From assembly GCA_041571375.1 (NCBI GenBank), contig JBFFUJ010000010.1, forward strand, positions 1 through 21,284: a DNA stretch of 21,284 nucleotides. The letters are read 5' to 3'. The DNA is from CALKKN01 sp041571375 (GTDB lineage: Bacteria > Pseudomonadota > Gammaproteobacteria > Xanthomonadales > SZUA-36). The translations under genes were made by a program, and so were the position numbers. Position 1 is the stretch's first letter, and each line of letters starts with the position of its first letter. A model generated the notes under the pieces. That model saw nothing but the letters and a program-made list of their open reading frames with translations, was not told where the DNA came from and searched no databases. Below, one piece after another: positions 1-7,475 of this stretch.

Positions 1-46
1 TCAGCAGCTTGGATTGGGTTCTGGCAACGCGGTTCATCGATGAAGT

Positions 47-219
47 CTAGTCGATCGCCGCCGGTGTTTGGTGGAACAGCCGTTCCATCTCGCAGCGATC
101 CAGTGCCGGGCCGTAACCCTCGGAATCGATGCGGACGGTGCGCAAGCCCAGGTGCTCGTAGAATCCGACCGTGTGCTGGAAATCACCGCTCGGGCCGGTC
201 TCGCCGGCAGATGGAAGCC
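47..219 (-). pseudogene. Possible C-terminal remnant of a GNAT-family acetyltransferase
   Basis: Downstream of the ybiI-type stop codon, an open minus-strand frame ends at a TAG (47-49). Its last ~42 residues (from about base 175 down) read like the C-terminal strand-helix of a GNAT acetyltransferase: FYEHLGLRTV followed by GYGPALDRCEMERLF, where family members have an FYxxLGFR motif and a final Met-Glu strand. No acetyl-CoA-binding loop or N-terminal half is present. The upstream part of this frame runs antisense-free through ybiI in another frame and does not look like protein. I infer a gene fragment left by recombination. A glyoxalase-like origin cannot be excluded. No ribosome-binding site or convincing start was seen. 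Confidence 0.35.
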
Positions 220-486
220 TCAGCGCAACTGGCTGTCCTTGTTGCCGCGCCGGTTGTAGCCCGAGCCGCCGGCGGATTCCTGATCGGCTGCCTGCTGGCA
301 GGGCAGACACAGCCGGACTCCCGGAACAGCCTTTCTGCGTGCCTCGGGAATCGCTGCGCCGCAGCTGCGGCAATTGCGGGCGCTCTCGCCCTGAGGGAGC
401 CGACTGCGCGCACGCTGGACGGCGTCTTCGACACTGGCGTCGATCTGATCCTGCACCGCGCCGTCGCTGGCCCAGCCGCCGGCCAT
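220..486 (-). CDS. ybiI: YbiI-type DksA/TraR C4 zinc-finger protein
   Basis: An 88-residue protein, the same length as the E. coli YbiI family as I recall it, and ending in the family's characteristic NRRGNKDSQLR tail. Four cysteines (C39, C42, C60, C63) in CxxC-x17-CxxC spacing form the DksA/TraR-type zinc finger, with the PGVRLCLPCQ segment typical of the family. The long N-terminal coiled coil of true DksA is missing, so a DksA-like action on the RNA polymerase secondary channel is uncertain; the role of YbiI proteins is not established. The ATG (484-486) lies one base after the TGA of the upstream hydrolase gene, so translational coupling is likely. Family assignment is firm; function is inferred from family only. 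Confidence 0.88.
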   Translation of the reverse strand: MAGGWASDGAVQDQIDASVEDAVQRARSRLPQGESARNCRSCGAAIPEARRKAVPGVRLCLPCQQAADQESAGGSGYNRRGNKDSQLR

Positions 487-487
487 G

Positions 488-2626
488 TCAGAACGGCCCC
501 AGGTCCCAGAGCAGGAGGAACACGCTCAGGCTGACGGCTGCCAATCCGGTCAGTGCAAAACCGGCAACCCGGCTGCCCGGCAGCCCCTGCTGCCTGCGGG
601 CCCGGGCCGTGAACCAGAGGGTGAGCAGGCCGAGCACGCCCGCCGCCAGGCCGCTCCAGGCACCGTAACGGGCCCAGGGCACCAATCCGAGCAGCAGCGT
701 CGTTTCCGATACCTCCGCCGTGACCGCGATGGCCGCGGCGAAAACTCCGGCCGCCGCGACCGATGCGTTGGCCGCCAGCCAGGCCATCAGCCGCGCGCCG
801 CCGGCCCGGATCGAACGGCGGCCGTCCAGCCAGCGCAGCATGGGTGCGAAAGTCAGTACCACAAAAGCGATCAGTGAAATCAGCACGGAGCTGCCGGCCC
901 AACCGCCGGGAAGCGCCAGCTTTTTCTCGTCTTCGGCCTGCAGCGCGGCCAGGCGGGGCACGATCCGGCTGACATACAGCGGCGCCCAGATCCGGGGTTC
1001 CTCCATTTCCTCGACGCAGGTCAGGTCCGGTTCGGCCATCGGTTCGTCGTAGAACTTGTTCAGCATATCGCCCGCGCACTCCACCGAGCGCGAAGGGCCA
1101 TGGCCAGCGAAGGGGAATTCGACATAGGTAGCGTTGGCGAAACCGGGGAGGATGGCCTTGGCGTTGGGCGGCGGGGTGATGGGGTCCATGTCGCCCTCAA
1201 TGATGAGGCTGGGCAGATCGGTCTCGACCGGCCGGTACTGTTCCGCCGGACGCTGGTGCAGGCCGAGCTCTTCGCACAGCGCGGCGCGGCGGTCCCAGAA
1301 GGCTGCGGTGCCGATGGCCGCACCGAGCACCGGATCTTCCAGGATGTCTTTCTTGCTCGCCCGGGCCTGTGCCTCGTTGTCACCGTCGATGCAGAGCAGC
1401 GTGGCCGCCATCCCCTCGCTGAACGCGCCGAAGCCGCCACCGCCGTCCATCGTGGCAATGGCCCTGAAAACGGCTTCGTCCCGCTGCATCACGGCATCCG
1501 ACCAGGCGTAGATCAGACCGGGCAGGGCCGGGTAGTTGTCCTGCTCGTAGAACAGCATGAAGGGCAGGTAGCCCGCGACGTCGGTGAAAAAGCGGGCCTT
1601 GCCGGAAGGAAAGCGCTCGACGTCCTGGACCTCGACTTCGATGGGTCGATTGACGACCGAGCCGATGGCCTGGCGGACGCGTGCTTCGATATCGGGGTAG
1701 TGTTCGACGCAGGCCGGCTGGCGGTCACAGATCTCCTGCAGCTTCTTGAGGTCGCGGTCGTACCAGTGGGCGACCCGCCAGTAGAGTTCGGACTCGCGGA
1801 TGTCGAGCGGCATCACGGCGTCGATGGCCGCGGCCAGGATTCCCTCCGGGTCTTCCTTCAGGTAGGCTTGGGCCAGAATCGAGCCATAGGAGATCCCCCA
1901 GACGTTCCATTGCCTGAAGCCCAGCGCGCGCCGCAGCGCCTTGACGTCGCGCGCATTCTCGATGGTGTTGTAGCCCCCCAGATCGACTCCTGCCGCCCGC
2001 GCATTACGGACGCAGTCGGCCAGGCGAGCCAACCCGGCTTCGAGGGCCTCCTCGAACGTTTTCACGTCGTCGAGGGACGGTTTGCGATCGCCGTAAAACG
2101 GGCAGTAATCGCCTGATGAGCCGATTCCCCGCTGTTCCAGGATGTACAGGTCCCGATGATCCAGCAGCCCATGGTCCTTGAAGCGATTGACGTAGTAACG
2201 GACGTGCGCGCCCGGACCGCCGGTCAGATAAATCACGGGATCGTCGCGCCTGCCGGGCGCGAGGCCGCTGTCGGTGTCGTCTTCATCCGCTCCGTCATCG
2301 TCCCTGCCCCAACGCGAGTTCAGCTTGACGAAGTGCAGTTCGATGAATCGCGAGTCCGGGTCTTCGCGGTTCTCCGGTACCTCCAGCAAGCCGCACTCGA
2401 TATCACCGGGTTCATAGTCGATGTCGCCCTTGAAGGGACAAACCAGCGTATTGATGCGATAGCTGTCGCGGGCGAAAGGATCCGGCTCGGGCTCCGCTGC
2501 CTGCTCGACCATGACGGCTTGCTCAGACAGCGATTCCGCCGGGTCGATGGCTTCATCGTCCTGGGCCCACAGGGGCCAGGTGAGCGTCAGGAGCAGGGAG
2601 CTGAACAGCTGTAATCTGTGTTTCAT
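488..2626 (-). CDS. Secreted/membrane-anchored alpha/beta hydrolase (TAP-type) with C-terminal transmembrane helices
   Basis: A 712-residue protein. Residues 1-21 form a signal peptide (MKHR, then a hydrophobic run ending LWAQ). Residues ~55-545 are an alpha/beta hydrolase related to the tripeptidyl-aminopeptidase/proline-iminopeptidase-like group: oxyanion-type segment LTGGPGAH (134-141), EQRGIGSS (164-171), nucleophile elbow GISYG with Ser246, acid Asp481 in GDMDPITPP, and His509 in FAGHG. The C-terminal ~140 residues carry about four hydrophobic helices (near 577-597, 613-637, 643-672 and 687-707), unusual for this family. It probably acts on peptides or esters in the periplasm while anchored in the inner membrane; substrate unknown. 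ATG 2626 is chosen because the signal peptide begins there; an upstream TTG at 2665 would add 13 residues. No strong Shine-Dalgarno is visible. Apparently in operon with ybiI. Confidence 0.85.
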   Translation of the reverse strand: MKHRLQLFSSLLLTLTWPLWAQDDEAIDPAESLSEQAVMVEQAAEPEPDPFARDSYRINTLVCPFKGDIDYEPGDIECGLLEVPENREDPDSRFIELHFVKLNSRWGRDDDGADEDDTDSGLAPGRRDDPVIYLTGGPGAHVRYYVNRFKDHGLLDHRDLYILEQRGIGSSGDYCPFYGDRKPSLDDVKTFEEALEAGLARLADCVRNARAAGVDLGGYNTIENARDVKALRRALGFRQWNVWGISYGSILAQAYLKEDPEGILAAAIDAVMPLDIRESELYWRVAHWYDRDLKKLQEICDRQPACVEHYPDIEARVRQAIGSVVNRPIEVEVQDVERFPSGKARFFTDVAGYLPFMLFYEQDNYPALPGLIYAWSDAVMQRDEAVFRAIATMDGGGGFGAFSEGMAATLLCIDGDNEAQARASKKDILEDPVLGAAIGTAAFWDRRAALCEELGLHQRPAEQYRPVETDLPSLIIEGDMDPITPPPNAKAILPGFANATYVEFPFAGHGPSRSVECAGDMLNKFYDEPMAEPDLTCVEEMEEPRIWAPLYVSRIVPRLAALQAEDEKKLALPGGWAGSSVLISLIAFVVLTFAPMLRWLDGRRSIRAGGARLMAWLAANASVAAAGVFAAAIAVTAEVSETTLLLGLVPWARYGAWSGLAAGVLGLLTLWFTARARRQQGLPGSRVAGFALTGLAAVSLSVFLLLWDLGPF

Positions 2627-2627
2627 G

Positions 2628-2639
2628 GGTACCGGTACC
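2628..2639. repeat. 12-bp perfect palindrome upstream of the hydrolase start
   Basis: GGTACCGGTACC reads identically on both strands and sits directly before the hydrolase ATG, where a Shine-Dalgarno would be expected. It could hinder or control translation initiation or be an operator half-site pair. Chance is also possible at this GC content. Confidence 0.3.
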
Positions 2640-2721
2640 GCGAAGTTGGCCGGGGTGAAGGCCAATCACATGCACCACCATAGGCGCGATCGGCCTTTTC
2701 TGCAACGCGGTACCGAACCGC

Positions 2722-3204
2722 TCAGTCGCGGAAGTTCTTGAATTGCAGGGGAACCGAGTAGCTGCCGTTTTTCAGCAGTGCGATCACCGCTTGAAGGTCG
2801 TCGCGCTTTTTGCCGCTCACGCGCAGTTGGTCGCCCTGGATGGCGGCCTGCACCTTGATTTTCGAGCCCTTGATTTGCCTGACCATGCTCTTCGCATCGT
2901 CGGTGCCGATGCCCTCGCGCACCGTCACGACCTGGGTTGCGGTCTTCAACTGCAGGTTCGGTGCTCCAGGCTCAAGGCAGGCGATGTCGATGCCGCGCTT
3001 GACCAACTTGTTGCAAAGGATGTCGTACATCTGCTGCAGTTGGAATTCGGACTGGGTGTGCATGGTGATCAGCGGGGCGGCCAGTTCGAAGCGCGAGCCG
3101 GTGCCCTTGAAATCAAAACGCGTGGAGACTTCGCGATTCGCCTGATCCACGGCGTTGCTGAGTTCGTGGTGGTTCACTTCTGAGACGACATCGAACGAGG
3201 GCAT
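2722..3204 (-). CDS. yajQ: YajQ family cyclic di-GMP-binding protein
   Basis: A 160-residue protein, matching the usual length of the YajQ/UPF0234 family. Family landmarks: the start MPSFDVVSEVN, VSTRFDFKGT near residue 27, the REGIGTDDAK and VRQIKGSKIKVQAAIQGD stretches, RVSGKKRDDLQAVI, and the C-terminal VPLQFKNFRD. Members are small two-domain ferredoxin-like-fold cytoplasmic proteins that bind nucleotides. In Xanthomonas and Pseudomonas they bind cyclic di-GMP and influence transcription and virulence, so a c-di-GMP effector role is a reasonable inference here. The ATG is preceded by AGGA with 7-base spacing. It lies 95 bases upstream of the hydrolase gene on the same strand and may share a transcript with it, but no clear terminator or promoter resolves this. 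Confidence 0.95.
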   Translation of the reverse strand: MPSFDVVSEVNHHELSNAVDQANREVSTRFDFKGTGSRFELAAPLITMHTQSEFQLQQMYDILCNKLVKRGIDIACLEPGAPNLQLKTATQVVTVREGIGTDDAKSMVRQIKGSKIKVQAAIQGDQLRVSGKKRDDLQAVIALLKNGSYSVPLQFKNFRD

Positions 3205-3284
3205 GCCGGATTCCTGCTAAGCTTGGGTCTCTGCAAAATGGGCTCCCGAGTGGCCGACTTCAACCACCGGGGACCCGCGGAAGC

Positions 3285-3298
3285 GGACCCCGGGGTCC
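3285..3298. repeat. 14-bp perfect inverted repeat in the yajQ/patatin divergent intergenic region
   Basis: GGACCCCGGGGTCC is a perfect palindrome. A related GGACCC lies just upstream at 3271-3276 and can pair with its right half. It sits between the divergent starts of yajQ (3204) and the patatin-like gene (3381), where an operator or the 5' leader of the patatin gene would be. No regulator is assigned. Confidence 0.35.
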
Positions 3299-3380
3299 TC
3301 CTGGAGACGGCCAGTATGAATCTCACAAGGAACGCCGGCGCCCGGAGCGCTGCAAAGCCCCGGGAATGAGGGAAGCCACG

Positions 3381-4391
3381 ATGCCTGAGGCAAAAAAACC
3401 GATTATCGCGCTGGTGCTGGGTGGCGGCGCTGCCCGTGGCTGGGCGCATATTGGGGTGATCCATGAGCTGGCGGAGATGGGCATCAGGCCGGACATGGTG
3501 GTCGGGACGTCGGTCGGTGCGGTGGTTGGTGGCGCCTATGCTTCAGGGAACCTCGGCCAGTTCGAAGAATGGATCTCCGGGCTCGGCCGGGTGGACATCA
3601 TTCGCCTGCTGGACGCCAAGATGACGGGTGGCGGATTCCTGCAGGGCAAGAGCCTGATGGCCGCGATCGAGAAGCGCATCGGCAATCCGCGGATCGAAGA
3701 CCTCGAGATGCCGTTCGCCTGCGTGGCCACGGAACTCGGCACCGGCCGCGAGGTATGGTTGCGGGAAGGTTCCCTGCTGGATGCCTGCCGGGCCTCAATT
3801 GCGATGCCGGGCATGTTCGCACCCTCGCGCATGAAGGAAAACCAGCTGCTGGTGGACGGAGGCCTGGTCAATCCGGTGCCGGTGTCGCTGGCTCGGGCCA
3901 TGGGCGGCGACGTGGTCATTGCGGTGAACCTGAACGGCGACCTGATCGGGCGGCACTTCTTCGTGCGCGCCGCTGAGAGCCAGGTCAGCGACGAGGAGAG
4001 CGAGCGGGCCCTGACCGAGATCGAAGAAAAGGACACGGTGATCGCCAAGTGGGCCGCCAAGATGAAAACCGGCTTCGGCGTGCGTCTCGATTCCTATATC
4101 TCTTCCCTGCGCAAACAGGAAAGCCCCGACCCGGGACTGTTCGATGTCATCGCCGGATCCGTCGACATCATGCAGGACCGCATCACCCGCTCACGCATGG
4201 CCGGTGAGCCGCCTGACGTTCAGATCACGCCGTTGCTGAGCCACGTGGGCCTGATGGAATTCGATCGCGCGGCGGAGAGCATCAGCGAAGGACGCCAAGC
4301 CACGCGGCGGCAGCGGGACGATATTCTGAAGTTGACGCAGGCCCTGAACCACACCGACAACAAAACGAAAACCCCCGCCCGGACCGACTGA
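3381..4391 (+). CDS. Patatin-like phospholipase family protein (RssA-like)
   Basis: A 336-residue patatin-fold hydrolase of the bacterial RssA/NTE type. The oxyanion loop GGGAARGWAHIG lies at residues 14-25, the nucleophile Ser44 in GTSVG, and the partner Asp159 in the DGG triad (LLVDGGLVNPVP), so the Ser-Asp dyad is complete. These enzymes hydrolyse acyl ester bonds of phospholipids or lysophospholipids; the precise substrate of RssA-like members is unknown. No signal peptide or membrane segment is evident, so it is probably cytoplasmic or membrane-peripheral. The start at 3381 is preferred over the in-frame ATG at 3366 because GAGGGA (3368-3373) stands 7 bases before it. The 3' end overlaps the left arm of a terminator shared with the convergent cold-shock gene. 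Confidence 0.9.
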   Translation: MPEAKKPIIALVLGGGAARGWAHIGVIHELAEMGIRPDMVVGTSVGAVVGGAYASGNLGQFEEWISGLGRVDIIRLLDAKMTGGGFLQGKSLMAAIEKRIGNPRIEDLEMPFACVATELGTGREVWLREGSLLDACRASIAMPGMFAPSRMKENQLLVDGGLVNPVPVSLARAMGGDVVIAVNLNGDLIGRHFFVRAAESQVSDEESERALTEIEEKDTVIAKWAAKMKTGFGVRLDSYISSLRKQESPDPGLFDVIAGSVDIMQDRITRSRMAGEPPDVQITPLLSHVGLMEFDRAAESISEGRQATRRQRDDILKLTQALNHTDNKTKTPARTD

Positions 4392-4405
4392 TCCGGCGGG
4401 GGTTT
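4369..4405. terminator. Bidirectional intrinsic terminator between patatin-like and cold-shock genes
   Basis: An 11-bp perfect stem: AAACCCCCGCC at 4369-4379 pairs with GGCGGGGGTTT at 4395-4405, with a 15-base loop. Read on the minus strand it is followed by a broken T-rich run, so it should end the cold-shock transcript well. On the plus strand the T run is short (TTT). Its left arm lies inside the last codons of the patatin-like gene. Confidence 0.75.
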
Positions 4406-4425
4406 CAGAACGGATCCTGCGAAGA

Positions 4426-4629
4426 TCAGGCGGCCGTAACGTTGCTCGCCTGCGGGCCCTTGGGTCCGTTTTCGACGTCGTAGTTTACGGCCTGCCCTTC
4501 AGACAGAGTCTTGAAGCCCTCGGCCTGAATGGCCGAGAAGTGCACGAATACGTCCTTGCTGCCATCCTCGGGAGAGATGAAACCATAACCCTTGGACTCA
4601 TTGAACCATTTGACAGTACCTGTTGCCAT
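4426..4629 (-). CDS. CspA-family cold-shock protein
   Basis: A 67-residue single cold-shock domain. RNP1 KGYGFI lies at residues 13-18 and RNP2 VFVHF at 27-31, with the usual start GTVKWFN and the end GPKGPQASNV. Such proteins bind single-stranded RNA and DNA, melt RNA secondary structure and act as RNA chaperones at low temperature or in stationary phase. The ATG is preceded by AAAGG with suitable spacing, and a plausible promoter lies 25-53 bases upstream. The short leader implied by that promoter differs from the long thermosensor leader of E. coli cspA, so cold induction cannot be claimed. Which paralogue (CspA, C, D or E) it matches cannot be decided by eye. Confidence 0.95.
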   Translation of the reverse strand: MATGTVKWFNESKGYGFISPEDGSKDVFVHFSAIQAEGFKTLSEGQAVNYDVENGPKGPQASNVTAA

Positions 4630-4654
4630 TTTGAGCTACCTTTCTGAAATACAA

Positions 4655-4682
4655 ATCATAACGATCAATCGCGCGTCTCAAA
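4655..4682 (-). promoter_or_regulatory. Probable sigma70-type promoter of the cold-shock gene
   Basis: On the minus strand, TTTGAG (4677-4682) and TATGAT (4655-4660) are separated by 16 bases. Transcription would start near 4648, about 18 bases before the ATG. The -10 is close to consensus and the -35 is partial. Confidence 0.45.
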
Positions 4683-4862
4683 GGCATTCAGAGGACGGAA
4701 AAATACTGAGGGGTACTGATCGTGGACTTCTGAGGCAACCTTGGGCCATGCAACCAATCAATTCACCAGGCCAACCTTCCAAGGATTGCATCCGCAGAAC
4801 CGGCCCGTCGAATGCAACGTTACGCTGCCGCGATCTCGATTTCAAGCAATTTCGTCGCAAAA

Positions 4863-5054
4863 TCAAGGCTGGGCCGCCAAGGCCTCGTCCGGCATCTGCA
4901 CCAGTCGGTCACGGTCGAAGCTGGATCGATGCCGCTGGTTGAGTTGCACGACTTCCTCGATTGCCTTGCGGATGGTGTGATCGGCCTGGTCCGCGTTCCG
5001 CACCACCATGTAACGACGCCCCGCTTGCTCCTCGAACAGCAGCGTTTTGTTCAT
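4863..5054 (-). CDS. Small hypothetical protein (63 aa)
   Basis: I do not recognise this protein. It is soluble, charged and probably mostly helical (MNKTLLFEEQAGRRYMVVRN start, then a helix such as HTIRKAIEEVVQLNQRHR), with no signal peptide, membrane span or cysteine motif. The ATG at 5054 is preferred over upstream in-frame starts because a purine-rich GGGAGAAAGG lies just before it and the upstream extension does not look like protein. It is divergent from the DUF4124 gene with about 80 bases between starts, so the two may share a regulatory region. Length and codon usage suggest a real gene, but no homology claim is made. Confidence 0.55.
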   Translation of the reverse strand: MNKTLLFEEQAGRRYMVVRNADQADHTIRKAIEEVVQLNQRHRSSFDRDRLVQMPDEALAAQP

Positions 5055-5121
5055 CAGGCCTTTCTCCCGGCAGGGAGCAGGCAACTCAGGCCAGCCCAGA
5101 ACAGCCTTGCTGCGGGCGGCG

Positions 5122-5127
5122 TATACT
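5122..5127 (+). promoter_or_regulatory. Candidate -10 element just before the DUF4124 gene
   Basis: TATACT matches the sigma70 -10 consensus at five of six positions. No good -35 was found at 16-18 bases. If used, the transcript would begin at about 5133-5135, leaving almost no leader before the GTG start. Confidence 0.3.
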
Positions 5128-5134
5128 AAAACCG

Positions 5135-5635
5135 GTGGAGAAGCGGCACAAAACAGCGGTATCGGTCTGGATGCCGATTGTCGGTACGACGGCACTGGGC
5201 CTGCTGATGTTCGCCGGTACCCTGGCGGCGCAGGAGGTTTACCGCTGGGTCGACGAAAACGGCGTCGTGAATTTCAGTGACACGTCACCCGCCGGCCGGA
5301 TTGAGGGCGTCAGCACCGTGGACCTGGGGCAGACGACTCCGCCGGTTTCGGACCCCGAGCAGGATCTCTACAATATCGAGGCGACCGCCGAGCGCACTCA
5401 GGCACTGCGCGACGCCATGGCAGCGGACCGCGAGGCACGCCGCGAGCGGCAACGCGAATCGGCGACGCAGCAGGCGCGGCCTTATCCGCAGACCAGCAGC
5501 TACGCCCTGCCTCCCTGGTGGTGGGACCGACCGGGATACGGCCGCCCGCCGCAGCGGCCGCCGACGCGACCCGAGCCGCCGGTGCCCGAACCCTATCCGT
5601 CGGCAACGCTCAAGCCGCCCGGTCAGGGAGGGTAG
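5135..5635 (+). CDS. DUF4124 domain-containing periplasmic protein
   Basis: A 166-residue protein if the GTG at 5135 is used. Residues 1-33 form a signal peptide (MEKRHK, a hydrophobic stretch, then AGTLAAQ). The DUF4124 signature follows directly: EVYRWVDENGVVNFSDTSP at about 34-52. A charged helical stretch (~75-105) and a Pro/Trp-rich tail (PPWWWDRPGYG and many prolines) complete it. DUF4124 proteins are common gammaproteobacterial envelope proteins of unknown function. The alternative ATG at 5171 would remove the positive n-region of the signal peptide. Neither start has a clear Shine-Dalgarno. A TATACT at 5122-5127 looks like a -10 element and would start transcription almost at the GTG. 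Confidence 0.8.
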   Translation: MEKRHKTAVSVWMPIVGTTALGLLMFAGTLAAQEVYRWVDENGVVNFSDTSPAGRIEGVSTVDLGQTTPPVSDPEQDLYNIEATAERTQALRDAMAADREARRERQRESATQQARPYPQTSSYALPPWWWDRPGYGRPPQRPPTRPEPPVPEPYPSATLKPPGQGG

Positions 5636-5717
5636 GTCCCATGTCCGACCCGCAGCTGCGCCCGATCTCGAGCCGGCCTGTGAGCCCGCGTGGAGGCTCA
5701 GGGCGTGGGTCAGGCGT

Positions 5718-7256
5718 TTGAACACAATCCGGCTGTCAAAAACCCGCATCCTGTCCGCCCTGCAGTGCAGGAAACGCATTCACCTCGAGGTCAATCAACC
5801 CGAACTCGCCCGGTTCAGCAAGGCCACGGAAGCGGCCTTCGCGGTGGGTCACGAGGTCGGGGACGTGGCCCGACAAGTGTACGGCGAGGGTTCCGGAAAC
5901 CTGATCGGCTACGATGGCGGCAGCCTGGGCCCGGCGCTGCGAGAGACTCACAAGCTGATGACCTCACTGTTTCCCGAGGCGATTTTCGAAGCCACGCTGC
6001 AACATGAGGGGGTGCTGGTGCGTGAGGATGTACTGCTGCCGACTGCGGTCGGTGGGCAAGCGAGCTGGCGCGTCGTCGAGGTCAAGGCCTCGACCCGTGT
6101 AAAACCCGAACATTTGCATGACTGCGCCGTGCAGGCGTGGGTCCACCTCGGTTCCGGCCACCCGCTGAGCGCCATCGCCCTGGCTCATGTCGATAATTCC
6201 TTCGTTTATTCCGGTGAGGGCCGCTACGACGGACTGCTGGTGGAGCAGGACCTCACGGCGGAAGTGCACGACCTGCTGCCTGCGGTGCCGCGATGGGTGC
6301 AGAGCGCCCGGGAAGCCGCAGATGGTGAAATGCCCGAGGTCGCACCGGGAGCGCAGTGCACGAATCCATACCCGTGCCCGTTTCTGGAGTCCTGTTGGCC
6401 CGTTGGGGGGCGTGACGGGGTGGAGTATCCTGTCTCGGGGCTTGGCGGCAGCCGGAAAAAGCTCGGCATGTGGGTGACGAACGGTGTTCGCGATATCCGT
6501 GACGTTCCCGTGGCGGAGCTCAGCAGCGAGACCCAACTCAGGATCCACCGGGTCACCCGGGAGGGCCAACCCGAACTCCTGGAGGGGGCCCGCGATTTCA
6601 CCGGGCAATTGAGCTACCCTCGTTTTTACCTGGATTTTGAGACCATTGCCCCGCCCGTGCCCGTCTGGCCCGGGACCCGCCCCTATCAGACGCTGCCGAT
6701 CCAGTGGTCCTGTCACATTGAGCGGGCCCCCGGACCGCCCGATGCCTCATTGATCGAGCACGCGGAGTTCCTCGATCTTTCAGGCCAGCCGCCGATGCGC
6801 CAACTCGCGCAGTCGCTGATCCGAACTCTGGAGAAGCGTGGCGCGATCCTCATGTACACCAGTTACGAACGTGCGGTGATCAAAGGCCTTGCCGGGATGT
6901 TCCCCGACCTGTCAGCGGACCTGCTGGCCGTCGCCGAGCGGTTGGTCGACCTGCATCCCGTTACGCGGGCGAATTACTATCACCCCCGGATGCTCGGTTC
7001 CTGGTCCATCAAGGCCGTGCTGCCGACCATCGCGCCGGACCTGGATTACGCGCAGCTGGACGGCATCCGGGAGGGCACCGAGGCGTCCGCCGCATACCTG
7101 GAGGCGATACACCCCGAGACGACGCGAGGGCGTAAAGAAAGCCTCCGCGGCGCCCTGCTCAGGTACTGCCGTCAGGATACTGAAGCGATGGTTCGGCTGG
7201 TGTGGTTCTTCTCCCAGGCGCGTGGATCGCCGCGAACCCCTGAGCCGGACCTTTGA
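5718..7256 (+). CDS. DUF2779 nuclease-like protein (Cas4-like PD-(D/E)XK plus DEDD exonuclease-like domain)
   Basis: A 512-residue protein read from a TTG at 5718, where the family's usual start (LSKTRILSALQCRKRIHLE) begins; the longer upstream open frame overlaps DUF4124 and is not protein-like. Residues ~1-230 look like a Cas4/RecB-type PD-(D/E)XK domain: Cys17, His45 (VGHEVGD), Asp104 (VREDVLL), Glu121-x-Lys123 (VVEVKAS), Gln139, and a C-terminal Cys214-x5-Cys220-x5-Cys226 cluster. Together with Cys17 this could hold a 4Fe-4S cluster. Residues ~300-500 resemble a DnaQ-type DEDD exonuclease: Asp306 and Glu308 in YLDFETIAPP, and Asp487 in CRQDTEAMV. DUF2779 is known as such a fusion, but its cellular role is unknown. 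No cas, rec or toxin partner lies beside it. It starts 82 bases after DUF4124. Confidence 0.85.
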   Translation: MNTIRLSKTRILSALQCRKRIHLEVNQPELARFSKATEAAFAVGHEVGDVARQVYGEGSGNLIGYDGGSLGPALRETHKLMTSLFPEAIFEATLQHEGVLVREDVLLPTAVGGQASWRVVEVKASTRVKPEHLHDCAVQAWVHLGSGHPLSAIALAHVDNSFVYSGEGRYDGLLVEQDLTAEVHDLLPAVPRWVQSAREAADGEMPEVAPGAQCTNPYPCPFLESCWPVGGRDGVEYPVSGLGGSRKKLGMWVTNGVRDIRDVPVAELSSETQLRIHRVTREGQPELLEGARDFTGQLSYPRFYLDFETIAPPVPVWPGTRPYQTLPIQWSCHIERAPGPPDASLIEHAEFLDLSGQPPMRQLAQSLIRTLEKRGAILMYTSYERAVIKGLAGMFPDLSADLLAVAERLVDLHPVTRANYYHPRMLGSWSIKAVLPTIAPDLDYAQLDGIREGTEASAAYLEAIHPETTRGRKESLRGALLRYCRQDTEAMVRLVWFFSQARGSPRTPEPDL

Positions 7257-7274
7257 CGATCCTTTTGGGCGGGG

Positions 7275-7475
7275 TCAATCGAGGACGAAAGTGACCTTCA
7301 GGTCGACCCGGTATTTGACAATGTCACCGGCGTTGACCGTAACCTTCTGTTCCTTGACCCAGGCGCCCTTGATGTCGTGCACCGAGTCCGCAGCCTTGGC
7401 GATACCAAGACGGATGGCGTCTTCGAAACTGACGCTGGATTCGGAGTTGATCTCAATGACTTTTGCAACCGCCAT
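7275..7475 (-). CDS. Dodecin family flavin-binding protein
   Basis: A 66-residue protein of typical dodecin length. Family features: MAVAKVIEIN, then SVSFEDAIRLGIAKAADSVH, and IKGAWVKEQKV with the flavin-stacking Trp39, followed by KYRVDLKVTFVLD. Dodecins assemble into hollow twelve-mers that store or buffer riboflavin, FMN or FAD in the cytoplasm, limiting flavin photochemistry. A strong AGGAGGG Shine-Dalgarno (7483-7489) lies 7 bases before the ATG, suggesting efficient translation. It converges with the DUF2779 gene with only 18 bases between the stops and no obvious terminator hairpin. Confidence 0.95.
   Translation of the reverse strand: MAVAKVIEINSESSVSFEDAIRLGIAKAADSVHDIKGAWVKEQKVTVNAGDIVKYRVDLKVTFVLD

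Noticed and set aside
1..37. Minus-strand ATG at 37 with 12 open codons running off the left edge
   Set aside because: Too short to assign; no homology visible and no clear ribosome-binding site.
1100..2116. Long plus-strand open frame (338 codons) opposite the hydrolase
   Set aside because: Antisense shadow typical of high-GC DNA; the minus-strand hydrolase has complete catalytic motifs.
5277..5717. N-terminal extension of the DUF2779 frame upstream of the TTG at 5718
   Set aside because: Arg/Pro-rich shadow of the DUF4124 gene in another frame; the family start motif begins only at 5718.
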